NCBI RefSeq assembly: GCF_007754425.1
Contig: NZ_CP037452.1
Location: 4,377,164-4,441,163 of the forward strand
Origin: Gimesia fumaroli
GTDB lineage: Bacteria; Planctomycetota; Planctomycetia; Planctomycetales; Planctomycetaceae
Direction: 5' to 3'
DNA length: 64,000 nucleotides
Below, in pieces: positions 1 to 9,457 of the stretch (positions are counted from its first letter, which is position 1; every line of letters starts with the position of its first letter). Both the position numbers and the translations under genes were made by a program. Below the pieces are notes generated by a model that saw only the letters and a program-made list of their open reading frames with translations, searched no databases and was not told the DNA's origin.

Positions 1-3000
1 ACATCTCTACTCCTGGTCATTGCTCTGTCCTGGTTTTCGTCTCTGGAATTACAGGCTCAGCCTCCCTCCAAGACACCTCCTCAGCCAGCGAATACCAGCT
101 CATCCAAAGATGCCCCTTTAATCACCGCCGAGGAGATTCAAAAGCGAATCGAACAGGTCAAAGATATTAAAGACCTGACCGAGGAGAATCAGAAAAAAGC
201 CACTGAGCTTTATAACCAAGCACTGGCCAATCTGAAAAAATCAGACGATTTCCAGAAAGCCACGATCGAATTTGCAACCAATACCCAAAATGCGATGCAG
301 AGGCTGAGTGATCTCAAAACCAAAATTGAAAGTTTGAGCAGGAAACCGGCCCCTTCCTACAAGCGTATCACAAACCTGCCCCAGCTCGAGCAGGATCTTG
401 TTCAAGCAGAGCCTTTATTGGAAGAAGCAAAACAAGAGCTGGCGAAATGGGATGCGGAAATGGCACGTCGCCCCAATCGTCAAAAGGATGCCTTAAAGCG
501 CGCCAGTGAGATTGATGAAAAGCTGAACGAAATTCAAAAACAATTAGCCGTACCCGGTCCGGCAGACGAGCCAGCTGTCGTGGGCGATGCCAGAAAACAG
601 GAACTCGAAACACGACTGAATCTTCTCAAAACGGAAAAGCCGGCTTTAAAAAACGAACTCAGTTCCTATGACGCAGAGGAAACGGTTGGATTCCCTCGAA
701 TCAAACAGGATTATTTAAAGCTGCTCGTCAAACAACAACAAGATAACATCGACGCCTTAAAAGAACAGATCAAGAGCAGACGGGCGATTGAATCCCAGAT
801 GCGAGTCGAGGAAGCCAGAGCCAAAGTGTTCGCTACAAACCCACTTTTGCAACCTCTGGCCGAAAAGAACCAGAAGTACGCTGAAGAGATCCAGGCCCTT
901 AACACTAAAATCGAGTCGGTCGATCAAAATTTATCACAAACCACTAAGGTACTGGAAGATCTCAAAAAGCAGTTCACTCAAACAAAAGCGAAAGAAAAAT
1001 CAATCGGCCTTACAGGACCCATTGGTTTATTACTCCGAAACCAGCAGGCAACCCTCCCCGATATCGAAACTCGTGAACAGAATATTGAAAGTCGTAGTCA
1101 AATTATTCATGAAGTCCAGTTGCAAAAATTTGAACTGGAAGAAGCATGGGCAGACTTTCCTACTGCCGAAGCAAAAACAGCAGAAATCATCCAGGACAGC
1201 AAAAGAAGATTAACGAAAGAAGAGGAAATCAACCTTGAGAATATCGTCGAAGAAACACTGGAGAAGCAGAAAGAATACTTGGATACGCTGATAAAAAGCA
1301 ATAAAAATTACTTTGATAAATTACTCAATTTGCAAATCGAAGAACAAGCGCTGGTCAAGCAAACTGGCACTTACTCAGATTATATCCAGGAGCGAATCTT
1401 CTGGATCAGAAGTTCTTCCCCGATTTCAGCGTCCGAGTTCAAACAAATTCCCGGTTCGCTTAAATGGCTGCTGTCTCCCACCCACTGGAAACAACTGTTC
1501 CAGGCCATCCAGCAGGATGTTGTCAAGAATCCGATCATATATGGAACCGCCTTTTTCTGTTTCCTCAGCCTGATTTATCTGGCGTATAATGTGCGACAGC
1601 AACTTCGAATCATTAACAAAGAAATCATCCGCAGTAACTTCCGCAAATTTGCGATTACCGCACGCGTCGCTTTTCTCACACTGTTTATCGCCATTGTCTG
1701 GCCGGGCTTCATCTGGTTCCTCGCCTGGAGAATCGGCAGCAATTCCAACGCACCGATTTTTGTCAAAGCCGTGGACTACAGTTTGCGCCAAGTAGGCTGG
1801 CTGCTATTTTTCTGGGAACTCATTCGACAAATCTGTCGGCCTTTAGGTCTCGGCGAATCGCATTTCGGCTGGTATAAACAGACGGTTTCCTATGTCCGCA
1901 GAAATATTCGCTGGGTTATTCCATTCTCAATCCCACTCCTGTTTGTCACACTTTTATTGCACGGGAAAGAAATTGATCGAAACCAGGACTTTCTGGAACG
2001 CCTCTTCTTTGCTGCTCTACTGGTGGTCTATACTATCTTTGCCCGCCGGGTCTTTCACCCCCGTTCCGGCCTCTTTCAGTCCATCCTGAACTACAATCAG
2101 GAAGTCTGGTACGACCGCTTCAAATTTATCATCTATTTCTCGACACTCGTCATTCCCTGCGCACTCATTCTATTATCCATCATCGGCTTCTATTTTACGG
2201 CGATGAGCCTGTTTCATCTGATCTTTATCACGCTCTGGTTATTTCTCGTCGTCATTATATTCAGAGCATTACTGCTCCGCTGGATTTTAATTCACCATCG
2301 CCAACTCAGCTATAAGCAGAATCAAGAACGATTGCAGACGCTCCGTAAAGAGGCTCAGGATCCAAGTACAGAAGCGAAGATCGCAGGAATTACAGGCATC
2401 ACTATTGAGGAGGAAAACCCCGCTGACCTGACAAAGATTTCTTCTCAGATCAAAAAACTGATCAACGCTTCAATGAGTGTGATCCTGCTGATTGGAATCA
2501 TCTGGATCTGGGGAGATACGCTACCTGCCTTTAATCGACTGGATACATTTGAAAATCGGATCTGGCTCACCACAACTGAGACCGTAGAAGAAAGTACGGA
2601 CGATAATGGGAATCTGACCACGAAAGTGATCGAAAAACTAGAACCCGTCACCTATCTGGATGTCGTAGTCGCTATTATCCTAGCCATCTTTGCTGTGATC
2701 GCGACGCGTAATATCCCGGGCTTTCTGGAATTCGTTGTACTGCAACGACTCCCCCTGGATGCACCGGTGAAATATGCCATCACCAGCCTTGCCCGCTATG
2801 TGATTGCGCTGATTGGAATTTTCATTGTCTTTTCAACACTCGGCCTGGGTTGGACAAAACTGCAATGGCTGGCAACCGCATTGACTTTTGGTCTGGCCTT
2901 TGGTCTGCAGGAAATCTTCGCCAACTTTGTATCCGGCCTGATCCTGCTGATCGAACGACCGATTCGAGTCGGCGATATCATCACTGTCGATGAAATCACC

Positions 3001-3498
3001 GGCGTCGTATCACGAATTCGAATGCGTGCCACCACAATCACCAACTGGGACCGCAAAGAATACATCGTCCCCAACCGGGAATTTATTACGGGTAAACTGC
3101 TGAACTGGACTCTGACCGATTCTGTCAACCGCATCACCATCACCGTAGGAGTTGCCTACGGCACCGACACGAACCAGGCGACTGATCTGGCAATGAAAAT
3201 CATTACCAATCATAAACGGGTTCTGTCAGACCCCATCCCCAGTATTACATTCGAATCCTTTGGAGATAGCACACTCGATTTAACAATTCGAGCGTATCTA
3301 CCAGATCTTGAAAATCGGCTTTTGGTGATCCATGAACTGCATACCACTATCCATGAAGAATTTAACAAAGCAGGAATTGAAATCGCATTTCCTCAGAGAG
3401 ACGTGCATCTGTTTTACGGAGATAAAACTCTCGAACAGACAACATTAAATCTAAATCCTGGTTCAGCAGATACGCTAGACAAGCCGGAACAGTCTTAA
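1..3498 (+). CDS. MscS/MscK-type mechanosensitive channel, 5' partial
   Basis: The reading frame is open from base 1, so the true start lies upstream. The visible part is about 1165 residues. The first residues form a hydrophobic stretch ending near ELQAQ, probably the end of a signal peptide. A long charged coiled-coil region of about 450 residues follows (periplasmic by analogy with MscK/KefA). Then come many membrane segments between about base 1520 and 2920, and a typical MscS core. The core shows the pore helix and beta-domain motifs AFGLQEIFANFVSGLILL and ERPIRVGDII, then NWDRKEYIVPN. The family forms tension-gated pores in the inner membrane that release solutes on hypo-osmotic shock. 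Size and layout match the large MscK-like class rather than small MscS. It ends 9 bp from a convergent gene with no terminator hairpin between them. Confidence 0.93.
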   Translation, partial: TSLLLVIALSWFSSLELQAQPPSKTPPQPANTSSSKDAPLITAEEIQKRIEQVKDIKDLTEENQKKATELYNQALANLKKSDDFQKATIEFATNTQNAMQRLSDLKTKIESLSRKPAPSYKRITNLPQLEQDLVQAEPLLEEAKQELAKWDAEMARRPNRQKDALKRASEIDEKLNEIQKQLAVPGPADEPAVVGDARKQELETRLNLLKTEKPALKNELSSYDAEETVGFPRIKQDYLKLLVKQQQDNIDALKEQIKSRRAIESQMRVEEARAKVFATNPLLQPLAEKNQKYAEEIQALNTKIESVDQNLSQTTKVLEDLKKQFTQTKAKEKSIGLTGPIGLLLRNQQATLPDIETREQNIESRSQIIHEVQLQKFELEEAWADFPTAEAKTAEIIQDSKRRLTKEEEINLENIVEETLEKQKEYLDTLIKSNKNYFDKLLNLQIEEQALVKQTGTYSDYIQERIFWIRSSSPISASEFKQIPGSLKWLLSPTHWKQLFQAIQQDVVKNPIIYGTAFFCFLSLIYLAYNVRQQLRIINKEIIRSNFRKFAITARVAFLTLFIAIVWPGFIWFLAWRIGSNSNAPIFVKAVDYSLRQVGWLLFFWELIRQICRPLGLGESHFGWYKQTVSYVRRNIRWVIPFSIPLLFVTLLLHGKEIDRNQDFLERLFFAALLVVYTIFARRVFHPRSGLFQSILNYNQEVWYDRFKFIIYFSTLVIPCALILLSIIGFYFTAMSLFHLIFITLWLFLVVIIFRALLLRWILIHHRQLSYKQNQERLQTLRKEAQDPSTEAKIAGITGITIEEENPADLTKISSQIKKLINASMSVILLIGIIWIWGDTLPAFNRLDTFENRIWLTTTETVEESTDDNGNLTTKVIEKLEPVTYLDVVVAIILAIFAVIATRNIPGFLEFVVLQRLPLDAPVKYAITSLARYVIALIGIFIVFSTLGLGWTKLQWLATALTFGLAFGLQEIFANFVSGLILLIERPIRVGDIITVDEITGVVSRIRMRATTITNWDRKEYIVPNREFITGKLLNWTLTDSVNRITITVGVAYGTDTNQATDLAMKIITNHKRVLSDPIPSITFESFGDSTLDLTIRAYLPDLENRLLVIHELHTTIHEEFNKAGIEIAFPQRDVHLFYGDKTLEQTTLNLNPGSADTLDKPEQS

Positions 3499-3507
3499 CC
3501 TATGACC

Positions 3508-3969
3508 TCAAGCTGATTCCAATCGCTTCGCCACGAAGGTCCCTTTGATGACGGCGGCCACTTCATCGTCTCTCGTGACGCGCGATTGCAATTCAACCCG
3601 GGCGCGTCCTTTGCGTTGTAAGCCGGAATAAAATTGCTCCCAGATCTGGCCGTCCGGAAAAGGGCATTCGCCAAGAAAGTCAGATTCAATCGGCTTGAGA
3701 AATTCCATCTCACTTTTCTGAATCACAATTTTATAGCGGCAGCCGTCTGATCGCAGTCGCAGGTGAATCAAAGTCCAACCCGCCAGAATTCCCAGGCTGG
3801 CAATGCTGCCTCCAAAGGCGGTTTCCTGATGATTCAGATTGGGGCCCAGTTTGGCACTCAGCTTCAAAGCATCCTTCGACTCTGGCAACACTTGGATCTG
3901 CATGGCCCGTGTGACTGGAATGTGCTGATGCAGGTACGCCGTTACTTCTTCCGCATCAAAATCCAGCAT
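3508..3969 (-). CDS. Hotdog-fold thioesterase (YiiD C-terminal type)
   Basis: A 153-residue protein resembling the putative thioesterase domain at the C-terminus of YiiD, a hotdog-fold family thought to hydrolyse acyl-CoA or acyl-carrier thioesters. It has the characteristic LNHQETAFGGSIASLGILAGW segment, where Asn-His followed by a Gly-rich helix marks the hotdog active-site region. Family usual length is about 150 residues. I chose the ATG at 3969 because GGAAGGA lies 6 nt upstream; longer in-frame starts at 3996 and 4044 lack a ribosome site. It stands alone, convergent with the channel gene. Substrate cannot be told from sequence. Confidence 0.75.
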   Translation of the reverse strand: MLDFDAEEVTAYLHQHIPVTRAMQIQVLPESKDALKLSAKLGPNLNHQETAFGGSIASLGILAGWTLIHLRLRSDGCRYKIVIQKSEMEFLKPIESDFLGECPFPDGQIWEQFYSGLQRKGRARVELQSRVTRDDEVAAVIKGTFVAKRLESA

Positions 3970-4084
3970 GAGTATCCTTCCAGCAACATGATCCATAACC
4001 ATTCGAAACTCGAAGGTAGTCTGATATATCATTTGGAAAAACACAAGCGTTGCTGGTTCTTCATCTCGAATTCATCAAGCACAA

Positions 4085-4873
4085 TCACCCCGCCGAGGGG
4101 GACGGCGGCAGAAATTCAGGCCCCTGCTGTGAAGGAACGGAACGATTGGGAGGAATCGCTGGCGGAAACACCGAAGGCTCCTTTCGCGAAGGCTTCCAAC
4201 GGGAATCATTCTCGGACTGAAGTTCTTCAGGCTGACGAAGTGGCGTTGATGGTTGTTCTCTTCCCACTTCAGAAGGCAGTCCCGGTCGGGGCTTCGGAAA
4301 CAACCTTCGTTCCGGTCCAATCCGCGAAAGAGGCGCATACCGGGCCTGTAGCAGCCCAATCGAACCTTTCATCTCCTTTAGAGTCTGGTTCAGTCTACTC
4401 AGACTTTGCTCGGGAACCATTCGATAAGGAAATCCCTGGTATTGAAAACAGGGCTGTGGGTAACCATTCCCTCCATAAAAGACATATCCATTCGGTCCCG
4501 TTGGCTCGATTACAGGATCACGCAGAACTGGCAATCGGCCTGACTGAAGGGATTGATCCAGATCGTCAACCAGCATGCGTAAATCGTCTAATGCCTGATC
4601 CATGCCTTGAACCGGCGCGTTCAAAACAATCATCCGTTGAATCGTGTCCGCCATTTCATGAATCTGATAGGCCTTGTGAAACAGAGTACGTTGCCCTCTG
4701 ATTCCACGAAACTTTGTACGGATCTCACGACACAGAGTAAAGGAGTCACGATTCAGTTTCCCGCCAACCGACTCAGGATTGATAACCTGTTGGGCATACA
4801 GAGAACGATCCTGTATGACGACAAACCCCAGTAGCACCGCTATGGCTGCCCAATTAATGTATCGCTGAAACAT
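4085..4873 (-). CDS. Exported proline-rich protein of unknown function
   Basis: A 262-residue protein that I do not recognise. The start at 4873 is supported by AAGGGAG just upstream and by a signal peptide immediately after it (hydrophobic AAIAVLLGFVVI, cleavage probably after SLYAQ). The following 130 residues look helical and contain regularly spaced Arg, Asp and Leu (for example MDQALDDLRMLVDDLDQSL). A short aromatic Gly/Tyr-rich stretch comes next (YVFYGGNGYPQPC). The last 80 residues are rich in Pro, Ser and Arg and are probably disordered. Similar exported helical proteins with disordered tails are common in planctomycetes. A 312-aa ORF on the opposite strand overlaps it but has no such features. 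Confidence 0.7.
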   Translation of the reverse strand: MFQRYINWAAIAVLLGFVVIQDRSLYAQQVINPESVGGKLNRDSFTLCREIRTKFRGIRGQRTLFHKAYQIHEMADTIQRMIVLNAPVQGMDQALDDLRMLVDDLDQSLQSGRLPVLRDPVIEPTGPNGYVFYGGNGYPQPCFQYQGFPYRMVPEQSLSRLNQTLKEMKGSIGLLQARYAPLSRIGPERRLFPKPRPGLPSEVGREQPSTPLRQPEELQSENDSRWKPSRKEPSVFPPAIPPNRSVPSQQGPEFLPPSPSAG

Positions 4874-5258
4874 CACATTCTCCCTTCCTGTGGACAAAAT
4901 CAGCACAAGATTTGTGCCTCGTCTTTGATCAAACCCTCGATAGCATGACTCCCAACTAAGGCAAAGCATGTTCCTGAAATGCAACATCTCTGATCAGGCA
5001 CCGATAAAGGACTTCCAACAAAGAACTTACTGCCTAAGATTCTTTGTCACAAAATTACCAAAGGAGAATCGAACAAAAACAATCTGGTGCGATTTCGATG
5101 ACAATCGGATCAATTTGATGTGGAATTGCATGTAAACTTGAATCGTAATTCAGTCCACTCGATTGCCAAATATCTCTTGGCTCGACACAATACCCCTTTA
5201 AAGTACAAATTAACCTTAAACAAAGTCCTCACAAATACTTCGGAAGATTCAAGATTTC
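4874..5258. other. Divergent intergenic region
   Basis: This 385-bp AT-rich spacer separates the exported proline-rich protein (minus) from the esterase (plus). It should hold both promoters. I see no clear -35/-10 pair, strong hairpin or convincing small gene; the only ORF here (5120-5311) lacks a ribosome site. Confidence 0.5.
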
Positions 5259-5999
5259 ATGCCTCTAACAACGCAAACAATTGGCCCGCTCACCTGCCAG
5301 ATTTACGATGAACTTCCCCCGGGACAATCCCCGAAAATCATTTCCATTGTCAGCCATGGATTCGGTGCACCGGGAGATGATCTGGTCCCGTTCGGGCCTG
5401 AAATACTGAGAAGAACTCCTGCCCTCGCAGAACAGATTCGCTTTGTGTTTCCAGCGGCACCTCTCTCCTTACTTGAAATGGGAATTCCCGGCGGCCGCGC
5501 CTGGTGGATGTTGGACGTGGCAGAGTTGAACGCCGCGATTGCATCGGGAAATATCCGGGACCAGAGAAACAAAACCCCCGATGGCTTACTGGAAGCGGCT
5601 GAAAAGTTCCGGGAATTTGTTGATGCACTGCATACAGAATCCGGATTACCCTTCTCCCAGATTGTGCTGGCCGGTTTCTCGCAAGGTTCGATGATTTCTA
5701 CTGAAGTCGCCTTAAACCTGCCTCAACCACCGGCGGCACTGGTCATCTGGTCGGGAACTCTGCTATGTGAACAAAGATGGACATCGATGGCAGAAAAAAC
5801 CGAAAAGTTTCCCATTCAGCAAAGCCACGGCAAACAGGACCCTATTCTTCCTTTTGAAGGGGCAATCTGGCTTAAAGACATGTTGGAACAAAACCAATTC
5901 GCAGTCGATTTCTCCGAATTTATGGGTCCTCACACCATTCCGGAAATCGCATTGGAGAAATTTGGATCTCTGCTGACCGATCTGACGGGTACAGACTGA
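5259..5999 (+). CDS. Phospholipase/carboxylesterase-family alpha/beta hydrolase
   Basis: A 246-residue cytoplasmic serine hydrolase of the phospholipase/carboxylesterase (YpfH/lysophospholipase-like) family, which cleaves short-chain carboxyl esters. The catalytic triad is visible: nucleophile Ser141 in GFSQGS, Asp194 in HGKQDPILP, and His225 in GPHTIP. An oxyanion-region SHGFGAPGDD motif lies at residues 32-41. The segment GGRAWWMLD (79-86) is typical of this family. No signal peptide is present. GGAAGA lies upstream of the ATG at 5259. Natural substrate unknown. Confidence 0.85.
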   Translation: MPLTTQTIGPLTCQIYDELPPGQSPKIISIVSHGFGAPGDDLVPFGPEILRRTPALAEQIRFVFPAAPLSLLEMGIPGGRAWWMLDVAELNAAIASGNIRDQRNKTPDGLLEAAEKFREFVDALHTESGLPFSQIVLAGFSQGSMISTEVALNLPQPPAALVIWSGTLLCEQRWTSMAEKTEKFPIQQSHGKQDPILPFEGAIWLKDMLEQNQFAVDFSEFMGPHTIPEIALEKFGSLLTDLTGTD

Positions 6000-6187
6000 A
6001 TGAAGAACAGGTTAATCTGTGGAAACCCCTTATTTGTAAAGGCAATGCATTGAGACTGGTCTCTGCTCAAGACATAATAAGAGATTATATATTTGTTTTC
6101 ATTCTATCGCTGCTATTCGAGTTCATTTCGAATACAAAGCACACCATCACTATCAAAAACTGATTCCTGAATTTATGTTTCAATAAA

Positions 6188-8521
6188 ATGGAATCAGAAA
6201 AGAAACGCATGAAATCATCTCTTTTAATCCAATTCAATACGATCTTCTTATTGCTTCTGATTGTGCTCAATGTCAGCCAGCCATCTTTTGCAGCAGAAGA
6301 CACACAACCATTTGAAGTCAAACAGATTCATGTGGGGTTTGACGGCCTCTACAAGGTAGGTCGCTGGGTCCCGGTCGTTGTTGAATTAATAACGAATGAG
6401 CCACAGGAACTGCAACTCTCAGTAGTTGCACTCTCCCCTGATGGCAATCCGACCGAAGTTCCCTCAAAAGTCTACTCGCTCCCCAGGCAGGGAGACTACC
6501 AACTCTATTCACAATTCAAAACCGGTTTACTCGACAGCCCCCTGAAAATTCGTTTGCAGGATGCGAAAACAAAAGAGGTGCTCCGTGAGATCTCGTATTC
6601 TCCCCAATCGTCTTCAAGTCAATTCACGGCAATCGGATTAGAGCAGTCCGCAGAACTCTGGGCCATAATCGGTTCTATCTCCGGGTTTGATCCAGTATCA
6701 ACAGAGGCACCAAACGCATTTGATAAAAGCCAGAATCAGTTCACAACATTGCTTTCAAATACCTCGGCCCTGCCTGAAGCCGCATATGGATACGACTCTC
6801 TTGACACATTAATCGTCGATTCAAGCTCTTCGGTCAGCACCAAAGAAAACCAGGCCATCCAAAACTGGGTCGCGAACGGAGGCCACCTTGTGGTCTGCGT
6901 TGGAGACAACGTGGAAGCCTATCAGAACAGTGAATTTGCGAAATGGGTCCCGGTCAAAGTCACCGGTAAGAATCGCGTTCGCGAATTAAGTAGCCTGGAA
7001 TTATTTGCAGCCGTGCGTTCTCGAATTCGTGGAGTCGCCACTGCAGCCCGCATTGAAATCGATTCCAATTCCGGAGAGGTTCTGGCAACGTCTCTGGATG
7101 GCCCACTGCTGGTTCGGGTTCCGTTTGGACTGGGTGTTGTCACATTCCTTGCTCTGGATTTGAATACCAGCCCGCTTGTCAACTGGGAAGGCTTGAGCAA
7201 CCTCTGCCAGAAACTCGCCAGCAGATCCAGGCAGCCTGTTTCCAGTAACCAAAAGAATGACACTCTGGGAAAACGAATTTCAAAAACCGGGATTTCTGAA
7301 ATGGAGACGCAGGTTTTCCATTCTCAGCAGAATTTCCCGGAAGTGAAAAGGCCCTCCCATTGGTGGGTGATGGGCCTGGTTTTGTTTTATCTTCTGCTGG
7401 TAGGGCCGCTTGATTATTTTCTGGTGCATCGCATTTTGAAAAAACCTCATATCACATGGATTACGTTCCCGGTTTTAGTCACCTTGGCAGCCGTCTGGGG
7501 TATCACATCGGCGCAGACTGATAATGGCAACAGACTGCAGTCCACTCAGCTCAATCTCGTTGACTACGATGCTTCCTCCGGACAACTGCGAGGGCGTTTT
7601 TACCTGAATTTATACAGCCCCGAAATGCGTCGCTATCAGGTCAATGTCAATTCGACTGCTCCCGGAAAACAGACTCCTGTCGAATACTTTCCGACACATC
7701 TCTCTTGGAATGGCTTACCTGAAACAACATTTGCAGGCATGTATCGGTCCGCCGAAGGAACAATTACAGGCCCCGCCTACCAGTTGTCTGAAGAATCACA
7801 CTCCATCACAAACCTGCCCATCTTAAAATGGGGGACCAAAAGCCTCAGAGCCGACTGGTCGCGCCAGGAACCGGGCTTACTTGAATCTCGCCTGACAGGA
7901 AACAGTTTAGGCCAACTCTCGGGAAGCATGACACATCAGTTTTCGAGCCCCCTGAAAGAGTGGGTGATTGCTTATGGAAACCGGGTCTATATTCCGATTG
8001 TCAATCCGGAACAACTAGAAGATTCTTTCATCATCCCCGGTCAAACCTGGAATATTTCCGGGCCTCGCGTGGAATCACGGAACATCAAAGGCTACCTGAC
8101 CCGGGCCGTCTCGCGTCGCATAGAACAAAAAGGACAGAATAATGCGACAGTGATCACCGTGCAGACCGACTACGACCCCTTCTCCAAAGACACATACGAA
8201 ATCCTGAAAATGCTGACCTACTATGATATGTCAGGTGGGTTTGGATACACTCGGCTCACCAACCTCTCAGCAGAGCAACTTGATCTCTCTGAACAATTGC
8301 GTTTGGGAAGAGCCGTATTGTTTGCCAGAATGGACACTCCACTCAGTCAGGTGCAGCTTGATGATCAACAACTCGATCAGGAGCAGCAGAGCACTTACAT
8401 CAGAGTGGTCATCCCCGTCAAAAAATCAACAGACATTCAATATGAATTACCTTCGTTGAAAGACGAGGACGATCAGCCGAAAGATCAGAAGGAAACACCT
8501 TCCGGGAGCGATAAAGAGTGA
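6188..8521 (+). CDS. Exported two-helix membrane protein coupled to an ABC ATPase
   Basis: A 777-residue protein with an N-terminal signal peptide (hydrophobic IFLLLLIVLNV, cleavage near SFAAE), a large exported domain, two membrane helices at about 393-414 and 421-441 in the middle, and a second exported domain of about 330 residues with an acidic, Lys/Gln-rich tail. Residues 200-320 resemble the GATase1-like fold of DUF4350-type proteins (a gap-free LDTLIVDSSSSV segment followed by GGHLVVCVGDN). I cannot name a family with certainty. Its stop overlaps the GTG start of the ABC ATPase gene in a GTGA arrangement, which indicates translational coupling and a shared role. An internal ATG at 6209 is an equally good start because the purine run AGAAAAGAAA precedes it. 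Confidence 0.75.
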   Translation: MESEKKRMKSSLLIQFNTIFLLLLIVLNVSQPSFAAEDTQPFEVKQIHVGFDGLYKVGRWVPVVVELITNEPQELQLSVVALSPDGNPTEVPSKVYSLPRQGDYQLYSQFKTGLLDSPLKIRLQDAKTKEVLREISYSPQSSSSQFTAIGLEQSAELWAIIGSISGFDPVSTEAPNAFDKSQNQFTTLLSNTSALPEAAYGYDSLDTLIVDSSSSVSTKENQAIQNWVANGGHLVVCVGDNVEAYQNSEFAKWVPVKVTGKNRVRELSSLELFAAVRSRIRGVATAARIEIDSNSGEVLATSLDGPLLVRVPFGLGVVTFLALDLNTSPLVNWEGLSNLCQKLASRSRQPVSSNQKNDTLGKRISKTGISEMETQVFHSQQNFPEVKRPSHWWVMGLVLFYLLLVGPLDYFLVHRILKKPHITWITFPVLVTLAAVWGITSAQTDNGNRLQSTQLNLVDYDASSGQLRGRFYLNLYSPEMRRYQVNVNSTAPGKQTPVEYFPTHLSWNGLPETTFAGMYRSAEGTITGPAYQLSEESHSITNLPILKWGTKSLRADWSRQEPGLLESRLTGNSLGQLSGSMTHQFSSPLKEWVIAYGNRVYIPIVNPEQLEDSFIIPGQTWNISGPRVESRNIKGYLTRAVSRRIEQKGQNNATVITVQTDYDPFSKDTYEILKMLTYYDMSGGFGYTRLTNLSAEQLDLSEQLRLGRAVLFARMDTPLSQVQLDDQQLDQEQQSTYIRVVIPVKKSTDIQYELPSLKDEDDQPKDQKETPSGSDKE

Positions 8522-9444
8522 TTGAAACACGCAATTTAACCAAACGATATGGCGATTTGATCGCTGTCAACAATATCAATCTGAATCTGGGCGAAGGCGA
8601 TGTCTTTGGGTTTATCGGCCCTAACGGCTCAGGCAAAACAACCACCATGCGGATGATTGCCACATTGCTCAGCCCGGATTACGGTGAAGCATACGTTTGT
8701 GGAAAATCGATCTACACGCATCCCGAAGAAATTCGACGACTCGTCGGATTCATGCCGGACTTCTTTGGCGTTTATGATGATATGACCGTACTGGAATATC
8801 TCGAATTTTTTGCATCCGCCTATCGGATCAAAGGACCGCAACGCCGCAAAGTTTGTGAAGAAAAACTGGAACTGGTCGACATGACCTTTAAACGAGATGC
8901 GATGGTCAACCAGCTCTCGCGCGGCCAGACGCAACGCATCGGTCTGGCAAGGGTTCTGCTGCACGAGCCTCAGGTTCTCTTGCTGGATGAACCAGCCAGT
9001 GGTCTCGACCCGCGTGCGCGAATCGAAATTCGTAACCTGCTCAAACGCCTGGGAGAACTTAAGAAAACCGTGATCGTCTCCAGCCACATTCTTCCTGAAC
9101 TGGCGGACGTCTGTACGCGCGTCGGAATGATCGAAAAAGGTAATCTGATTGTGGACGATAACGTCGACGAAGTCATGAAAAAAGCAAGACAGCGGATTCT
9201 GCTCTATGTTGGCGTGAGCGAAAATACAGAAAAAGCCGCTGCCCTGCTGGAATCGCATGATCTGGTTTCAAATATTGAAATCCAGAAGAATGTCATGCTG
9301 GTCACGTTAAAAAATGATGTTAAAGACTACACCTTCATCCCCTCACTGTTGATTAACGAAGGATTCCAGCTGAATTTATTCCGTGAAGAGGAAATCAACC
9401 TCGAAACGGCATTCATGGAATTGACCAAAGGTCTGGTGCAATAA
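8518..9444 (+). CDS. ABC transporter ATP-binding protein
   Basis: A 308-residue ATPase of the ABC-2 export type (CcmA/NatA-like). It has Walker A GPNGSGKTT at residues 34-42, a signature written LSRGQ at 133-137 (the usual Ser-Gly-Gly is changed to Ser-Arg-Gly, common in this subfamily), Walker B LLLDEP followed by the D-loop ASGLDPRA, and the switch His in VSSHILPEL. About 80 C-terminal residues form the usual regulatory extension. It starts with GTG inside the stop codon of the preceding membrane-protein gene. No permease gene follows: the next gene is convergent and begins its 3' end 13 bp away. The partner may therefore be the preceding protein or a permease encoded elsewhere. Confidence 0.92.
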   Translation: MIETRNLTKRYGDLIAVNNINLNLGEGDVFGFIGPNGSGKTTTMRMIATLLSPDYGEAYVCGKSIYTHPEEIRRLVGFMPDFFGVYDDMTVLEYLEFFASAYRIKGPQRRKVCEEKLELVDMTFKRDAMVNQLSRGQTQRIGLARVLLHEPQVLLLDEPASGLDPRARIEIRNLLKRLGELKKTVIVSSHILPELADVCTRVGMIEKGNLIVDDNVDEVMKKARQRILLYVGVSENTEKAAALLESHDLVSNIEIQKNVMLVTLKNDVKDYTFIPSLLINEGFQLNLFREEEINLETAFMELTKGLVQ

Positions 9445-9457
9445 CATCGTTCTGTGG

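Noticed and set aside
3763..4701. 312-codon plus-strand ORF
   Set aside because: It lies opposite two minus-strand genes that have ribosome sites, a signal peptide and a recognisable domain. Its own translation is low in structure and has no motif.
8629..9258. 209-codon minus-strand ORF
   Set aside because: Antisense to the ABC ATPase gene, whose motifs are all intact.
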